From: Chitinivibrionales bacterium
GTDB taxonomy: Bacteria > Fibrobacterota > Chitinivibrionia > Chitinivibrionales > WJKA01
DNA: 10,462 nucleotides
Assembly (NCBI GenBank): GCA_014729375.1
Contig: WJKA01000524.1
Coordinates: 1-10,462 of the forward strand
Reading direction: 5' to 3'
In this document: positions 6,736-10,462 of the stretch, piece after piece
How positions within the stretch are numbered: the first letter of the stretch is position 1
Layout of the letters: each line of letters starts with the position of its first letter
Made by a program: the position numbers and the translations under genes
Notes under the pieces: generated by a model
The model's input: only the letters and a program-made list of their open reading frames with translations
Database searches by the model: none
What the model was told of the DNA's origin: nothing

Positions 6736-8241
6736 TCATTTCACTGCGAAACGATAGAGATAATTCCGATTATTTCCGGAAATACGGATGAAATATGCGC
6801 CCGACGGAAGATTCGAGACAGGCACCTTCACCCGGCCCGAAACATCGGCGCGCAATGCAATACATTTTCCCTGCAGCGTGTTCATTGTCAAGAGATAGCG
6901 TCCTGCAGCCGGCAAATCAATCGTCATCGCTGCGCCGCTGGACCAGGCCGCAAACCGTGACTGCATGCCGGCAGTCATTGCCGTCCGGCTCCCGGAGCTT
7001 GTCGTACCGCCGGTAAGCACATCGGGATCCAGCACTACATGAAGAATGTTTTTCTTGTTTCTGCCCCTTCCGGTAGAACCCGGAACGTGATCGCCGGCAG
7101 TATAAACAAGTTGGAGCTTGTTCTGATTGTCAAGGATCATTGATGGGTACTCGGTACGATGCCCCGCCTGCCCCTGCGGTGGGTCCTGATCGTCCAGACG
7201 AAGCGCCTGTTGCCATGATATGCCGTCCTGTGAAATTACCACGGCAATGCCGCGATCGCGGGTGCCCCCCTGGCTGCCGGCCACCACATGCCAGCCGTTA
7301 TCGAGCGTCTGGGCATCGATACCCGCCTGAACTGCTCCGCGCGTGCCTGAAGCAGTCAGTACTGAAAACGGCCCCCAGGTTTTGCCGCCGTCATCGGAAA
7401 AAGATGTGTGGGTTTCTTTACCGACGCCGCGGCGCACGACCATTTGCAATTGCTGCTTGTCGGCACTGTGCCACAAAAACGCCGGCTGAATATAGCCATC
7501 CATCCTGGCGGTATATCCTGATGAATAAGGCCCCCAGAATAATGAGTAGCCCTGCGTATAGTCGCTGTTGTCCTGCTTTTCGATATGTATTCTGTAATCC
7601 GATCCACCTATCTCCCAACTGCTTCCCAGCAACAGGGAGCCATCGGGCATCTCAAGAGGCTTGTCTTTGGTGGGACCGATATATTGTGCGCCAAATGCCG
7701 AATAGTAGGAATTGGAGGTCGACGGCAGATCGGTACGCACACTCCAGCTTTGCCCTGCGTCGGTTGAGGTCCTGATCACTCCAGCCCATCCGCTTGTCGG
7801 CGACCCCGTCACTTTATACCATAAAAGCAGGGGTGCACCAGACCGTTTCGGCTGAAATATAACCGGGTTCCAGCACACAGGACCGGAACCGTTGATATTA
7901 TCAATTCGTTCAGGCGTTGACCAGGAACTTCCGTTGAAACGCGAGACATATATGCCGACATCATTCTCGCCCTCTTCGGTGCCGCCGTAAAAAGCACAGA
8001 CCAGCGTTCCGTTCGAAGCCTGAGCGATCGTTGCAGAATGAACCTCTCCAACGCCGCCATATGAGTAATTTTTCTGCACAAAATGCGATTCAATAATCGC
8101 ATTGGTCTTTCCGGAGTGAAAGGTTTCATGTGCTACTATTAATGATAAAGGTCCATTCCACAGCAGCAGCAATGGAAAAATGAACAGTATATGATTCCTG
8201 GAAACATATCGAATCATATTGATGTTGATTATGAATTGCAT
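6736..8241 (-). CDS. Secreted sialidase-fold (BNR-repeat) protein with C-terminal sorting-type domain
   Basis: Probable exo-acting glycoside hydrolase of the sialidase/BNR_2 beta-propeller superfamily, 501 residues. A signal anchor or signal peptide covers about 11-37 (HILFIFPLLLLW). The propeller runs from about 60 to 405: EVHSATIAQASNGTL at 66-80, FYGGTEEGENDVGIYVSR at 84-101, CWNPVIFQ at 123-130, and Asp-box-like motifs STDAGQSW (159-166), SDDGGKTW (282-289) and SQDGISW (337-343). The classical GH33 F/Y-R-I-P arginine motif is absent; HSATIA occupies the equivalent place, so true sialidase activity is doubtful. Residues about 432-501 form a sorting-type domain (LPSGAYFIRISG at 478-489). 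The start ATG has AAAGGGGAG at 4 nt spacing. It is the first gene of the three-gene secreted set, with its stop 71 nt before the GH141-like start. It probably acts outside the cell on the same glycan as its neighbours. Confidence 0.88.
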   Translation of the reverse strand: MQFIININMIRYVSRNHILFIFPLLLLWNGPLSLIVAHETFHSGKTNAIIESHFVQKNYSYGGVGEVHSATIAQASNGTLVCAFYGGTEEGENDVGIYVSRFNGSSWSTPERIDNINGSGPVCWNPVIFQPKRSGAPLLLWYKVTGSPTSGWAGVIRTSTDAGQSWSVRTDLPSTSNSYYSAFGAQYIGPTKDKPLEMPDGSLLLGSSWEIGGSDYRIHIEKQDNSDYTQGYSLFWGPYSSGYTARMDGYIQPAFLWHSADKQQLQMVVRRGVGKETHTSFSDDGGKTWGPFSVLTASGTRGAVQAGIDAQTLDNGWHVVAGSQGGTRDRGIAVVISQDGISWQQALRLDDQDPPQGQAGHRTEYPSMILDNQNKLQLVYTAGDHVPGSTGRGRNKKNILHVVLDPDVLTGGTTSSGSRTAMTAGMQSRFAAWSSGAAMTIDLPAAGRYLLTMNTLQGKCIALRADVSGRVKVPVSNLPSGAYFIRISGNNRNYLYRFAVK

Positions 8242-8359
8242 GAAGCTCCCCTTTGCTATTGGTTTAAAACAGATTTTTCTTTGGCAGTTTTGCCGTATAT
8301 CTTCCTTTCAACGCAAGGATTTCACCTTTCATGTCTTATAATAATTTTTTTAACAAACA

Positions 8360-8403
8360 TTATTGCCATTAATTTATTGCACTTATTGTATTTTGTATTA
8401 TTG
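8360..8403. repeat. Four TTATTG direct repeats upstream of the secreted gene set
   Basis: TTATTG occurs at 8360-8365, 8374-8379, 8383-8388 and 8398-8403, that is CAATAA on the coding strand of the genes downstream, 119-162 nt before their first start codon. Start-to-start spacings are 14, 9 and 15 nt. Low-complexity AT richness could produce some of this by chance; a regulator-binding array is the alternative. Confidence 0.4.
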
Positions 8404-8536
8404 TTATGCGGCAAGCGGGAACATGACGGAACTCGTCAAAGGATTAACCAAACTGTAGTAATCAGGATATGTCAGGCAATCAATATGATGCCGGTTTTGT
8501 GCAGAGCGACCCGGGATCGGTGAAAAATGAGGACAA

Positions 8537-8569
8537 ACGGCTATAAAATAAAAACAAGAGAATAGCCGT
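8537..8569 (-). terminator. Weak candidate terminator after EF-P
   Basis: ACGGCTAT (8537-8544) and ATAGCCGT (8562-8569) form a perfect 8-bp stem with a 17-nt A/T-rich loop, about 70 nt after the EF-P stop. The downstream minus-strand tail begins TTTG and has only a scattered T-run further on, so termination strength is doubtful. Confidence 0.35.
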
Positions 8570-8638
8570 ATCGGATAATTTGCGTTCTAATCTGGATAAG
8601 ACGTGATAGCTTCTAATTTTAACAGGAAAGACAAGACA

Positions 8639-9205
8639 CTAATCCCGCGGTCTCCCCGAATATTCGCCTGTCTGCGTGTTGACAATCACCGTATTTCCCC
8701 GTTCGACAAACATGGGAACCTGGATCGTCAAGCCGGTTTCAAGAGTTGCGGGTTTGGTAACATTTCCTGAGGCAGTAGCCCCTTTTATGGCTGGCTCTGT
8801 ATCAGTAACTTCAAGCTGTACAGTGGAGGGCGGAGTAATCCCGATCGGCTTGCCTTCATATATCTGAACCTTGACCGGCGTATTCGGCCGAAGATACCCG
8901 ATCACATCTTCAACGTCACTTTTATTAATCGGGATCTGATCATACGTTTCGGTGTTCATGAAAACAAAATCTTCACCGTCCTGATAAAGAAACTCAAATT
9001 CTTCTTCGGAAAGAAAGGCCTTTTCGACTTTATCATCGGAGCGATACCGGATTTCAGTCTGGTTTCCGGAAAGTATATTGCGGAGCTTGGCCGAGATGGT
9101 ATTGGACCCTCTTCCCTGCATGGTGAAACGAAAATCCATCACTTTATGCGGTTCTCCGTCATGAATAACAACCATTCCCTTTCGTATCTGGGTAGCAGTA
9201 AGCAT
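8639..9205 (-). CDS. efp: Translation elongation factor P
   Basis: EF-P, 188 residues, the usual full length. It binds between the ribosomal P and E sites and rescues ribosomes stalled at polyproline. Domain I spans about 1-63 (RKGMVVIHDGEPHKV at 8-22, AKLRNI at 39-44), domain II about 66-128 and domain III about 130-188, ending with NTQTGEYSGR. The loop tip reads MQGRGSN (29-35), putting Arg32 where E. coli EF-P has the modified Lys34. Arginine here is known from EarP-rhamnosylated EF-P, but those carry a PGRNSA-type loop rather than QGRGSN, so the modification state is open. The start ATG has GGAGG at 4 nt spacing. It lies 135 nt downstream of the pyrophosphatase gene in the same direction, with its own possible promoter in the gap. 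The neighbours give no further role; this is a core gene. Confidence 0.97.
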   Translation of the reverse strand: MLTATQIRKGMVVIHDGEPHKVMDFRFTMQGRGSNTISAKLRNILSGNQTEIRYRSDDKVEKAFLSEEEFEFLYQDGEDFVFMNTETYDQIPINKSDVEDVIGYLRPNTPVKVQIYEGKPIGITPPSTVQLEVTDTEPAIKGATASGNVTKPATLETGLTIQVPMFVERGNTVIVNTQTGEYSGRPRD

Positions 9206-9238
9206 GAAACCTCCGTTTAATAAGCAAGATAATTGCAG

Positions 9239-9266
9239 CTATTCAGGCCTGCCTGGCCATGAATAG
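9239..9266. other. Hairpin in the gap before EF-P
   Basis: CTATTCAGGCC (9239-9249) pairs with GGCC-A-TGAATAG (9255-9266, one bulged base), giving an 11-bp stem and a 5-nt loop. On the minus strand it lies between the pyrophosphatase stop and the EF-P start, with no T-run after it. It could be a rho-independent-like terminator lacking a tail, or a leader structure of efp. Confidence 0.45.
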
Positions 9267-9291
9267 TGCACTGAAGTTTTTAATAACGTTT

Positions 9292-9322
9292 ATTATGCGC
9301 TATCCGACCGATATCTCATCAA
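9292..9322 (-). promoter_or_regulatory. Candidate promoter of efp
   Basis: On the minus strand TTGATG (9322-9317) and CATAAT (9297-9292) are separated by 19 nt and lie about 85 nt before the EF-P start. The -10 box matches at five of six positions and the -35 box at four. The hairpin at 9239-9266 would be in the transcript leader. Confidence 0.33.
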
Positions 9323-9340
9323 GTTTAGCGTATAATTCTA

Positions 9341-10462
9341 TTATCTGATTAACGGCGCAATAACCAGCGAAACGACACTCATTAATTTGATAAGAATATT
9401 GAGTGAGGGCCCGGCCGTGTCTTTGAAAGGATCTCCCACGGTGTCACCGATTACCGCTGCCTTGTGGGCATCAGATCCCTTTCCTCCATGAGCGCCGCCT
9501 TCAATATGTTTTTTCGCATTATCCCATGCGCCGCCTGCGTTTGACATAAACAGGGCCATCATAACGCCGGAAACGGTAACGCCGGCAAGCACACCGCCGA
9601 GCATTTCAGGACCACCGGCATAGCCGACTATAACTGGTGTCAATACTGCGATAAGCCCGGGAGCTATCATTTCTTTTATTGCAGCAGTAGTAGAAATATC
9701 CACACATCTGGCATACTCAGCCTTGGCTTTCCCTTCGAGTAAACCCGGTATCTGCTTGAATTGCCTCCGGACTTCTTCAATCATGGCAAAAGCAGCACGC
9801 CCGACAGCGCCCATGGCAAAAGAAGAAAAGAGAAATGGAAGCATTCCACCGAGAAACAGCCCCGCGGTAACTGTCGGCTTGGTAACATCGATAACATCAA
9901 TACCAACCATTGCTCTGAACGAAGCAAAAAGGGCGAGTGCGGTCAGTGCTGCGGAACCGATGGCAAATCCTTTACCGATAGCCGCGGTGGTATTACCGAC
10001 TGCGTCCAGCTTGTCGGTGCGCTTGCGGACTTCAGGCTCGAGTTCAGCCATTTCAGCCAGACCGCCGGCATTATCGGCAATCGGCCCGTACGCGTCAACT
10101 GCAAGCTGGATTCCGGTTGTCGCCAGCATACCAAGCGCTGCAATAGCAATACCATAAAGACCTGCAAAGGAAAATGCAACAAGAATTGCGGCTCCGAGGC
10201 AAATTATCGGTAACGCGGTTGACAGCATTCCTGTTCCAAGCCCTGCAATGATATTGGTTGCAGCACCGGTCTCGGAGGCGTCGGCAATTTTCTGAGCGGG
10301 CTTTTTATTTTCGGCTGTGTAATATTCGGTAAGCATTCCGATTGCGATACCGGCAGCCAGTCCCCCGATTGTAGCCCAGAAAATACCGGTTGCCTGATAT
10401 TCAGTTCCTCCCAGGGTAAATGTTTTGGGCGCAAGATATACCACAATCGGATAGGTAAGAAC
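9341..10462 (-). CDS. hppA: K+-dependent membrane-bound pyrophosphatase (5' end beyond window)
   Basis: C-terminal 373 residues of a membrane pyrophosphatase, an integral inner-membrane pump that couples hydrolysis of pyrophosphate to export of H+ or Na+. The frame is open to the window edge, so roughly the first half is missing (family length about 650-800). Seen here are several hydrophobic membrane segments, [16 protein letters not shown] (123-138), [10 protein letters not shown] (156-165), [12 protein letters not shown] (307-318) and [15 protein letters not shown] (339-353), all family signatures of the cytoplasmic active site and last helices. Alanine after GNTT and glycine three residues later are the signature of the K+-dependent subfamily; K+-independent enzymes have lysine and threonine there. 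The glutamate that separates H+ from Na+ pumps lies in the missing part. It is followed by efp on the same strand. No intact regulatory features belong to it in the window. Confidence 0.97.
   Translation of the reverse strand, partial: VLTYPIVVYLAPKTFTLGGTEYQATGIFWATIGGLAAGIAIGMLTEYYTAENKKPAQKIADASETGAATNIIAGLGTGMLSTALPIICLGAAILVAFSFAGLYGIAIAALGMLATTGIQLAVDAYGPIADNAGGLAEMAELEPEVRKRTDKLDAVGNTTAAIGKGFAIGSAALTALALFASFRAMVGIDVIDVTKPTVTAGLFLGGMLPFLFSSFAMGAVGRAAFAMIEEVRRQFKQIPGLLEGKAKAEYARCVDISTTAAIKEMIAPGLIAVLTPVIVGYAGGPEMLGGVLAGVTVSGVMMALFMSNAGGAWDNAKKHIEGGAHGGKGSDAHKAAVIGDTVGDPFKDTAGPSLNILIKLMSVVSLVIAPLIR

Larger units (their letters stand above)
8242..8638. other. Intergenic regulatory stretch without a convincing gene
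   Basis: This 397-nt gap lies between the EF-P stop and the start of the sialidase-fold gene, both on the minus strand. I see no gene. Part 8330-8410 is very AT-rich and must hold the promoter of the three-gene secreted set; a TATTAT box (8343-8338, minus strand) lacks a clear -35 partner. The TTATTG repeats and the hairpin listed separately lie within it. Part 8412-8535 has more balanced base composition and nothing I recognise. Confidence 0.6.

Noticed and set aside
7140..7775. Plus-strand open frame of 211 codons opposite the sialidase-fold gene
   Set aside because: Shadow of a GC-rich coding region; its Cys/Arg/Pro-rich translation has no family features.
8191..8523. Plus-strand open frame of 110 codons across the intergenic region
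   Set aside because: Starts inside the sialidase-fold gene, has a low-complexity AT-driven translation and no ribosome site.

Overview
The window looks like part of a bacterial chromosome from a polysaccharide-degrading, Gram-negative heterotroph. Three consecutive secreted proteins end in C-terminal domains of the type IX secretion (Por) sorting kind. Together with a K+-dependent membrane pyrophosphatase and an EF-P carrying a QGRG tip loop, this suggests a member of the FCB superphylum, most likely Fibrobacterota (Chitinispirillia/Chitinivibrionia-like). That placement is an inference from style; no marker gene here settles it.

Left part (1-2736): a sulfatase, cut by the left edge and read leftwards, with a twin-arginine export signal and the CSPAR formylglycine motif. 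It is divergent from a transcription regulator read rightwards. The gap between them holds what look like overlapping back-to-back promoters and then a compact palindromic repeat element (972-1095) lying in the regulator's leader. The regulator carries two tandem GntR-type winged helix-turn-helix domains followed by a LacI/GalR-type sugar-sensor domain. Its extreme 5' end looks damaged: the expected first helix is encoded in a different reading frame, just upstream of the only usable start.

Middle part (2858-8241): three genes on the minus strand, in transcription order a sialidase-fold (BNR) protein, a large GH141-like beta-helix protein with a PA14 domain, and a small secreted protein of unknown function. 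All three have signal peptides, C-terminal sorting-type domains and G-rich ribosome-binding sites 4 nt before the start. Together with the sulfatase and the sugar-sensing regulator they look like a small locus for breaking down a complex, probably sulfated and possibly fucose-containing, polysaccharide. The substrate is inferred, not shown.

Right part (8639-10462): housekeeping genes on the minus strand, translation elongation factor P and the C-terminal part of a K+-dependent membrane-bound pyrophosphatase that runs off the right edge. The roughly 400-base stretch 8242-8638 separates them from the polysaccharide genes. It has no convincing gene and is AT-rich, with four TTATTG repeats that could be a regulator-binding array.

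No RNA genes, CRISPR arrays, transposase genes or phage genes were seen. The most unusual items are the two-winged-helix regulator with its apparent 5' frameshift, the unrecognised secreted protein, and the arginine at the EF-P tip.
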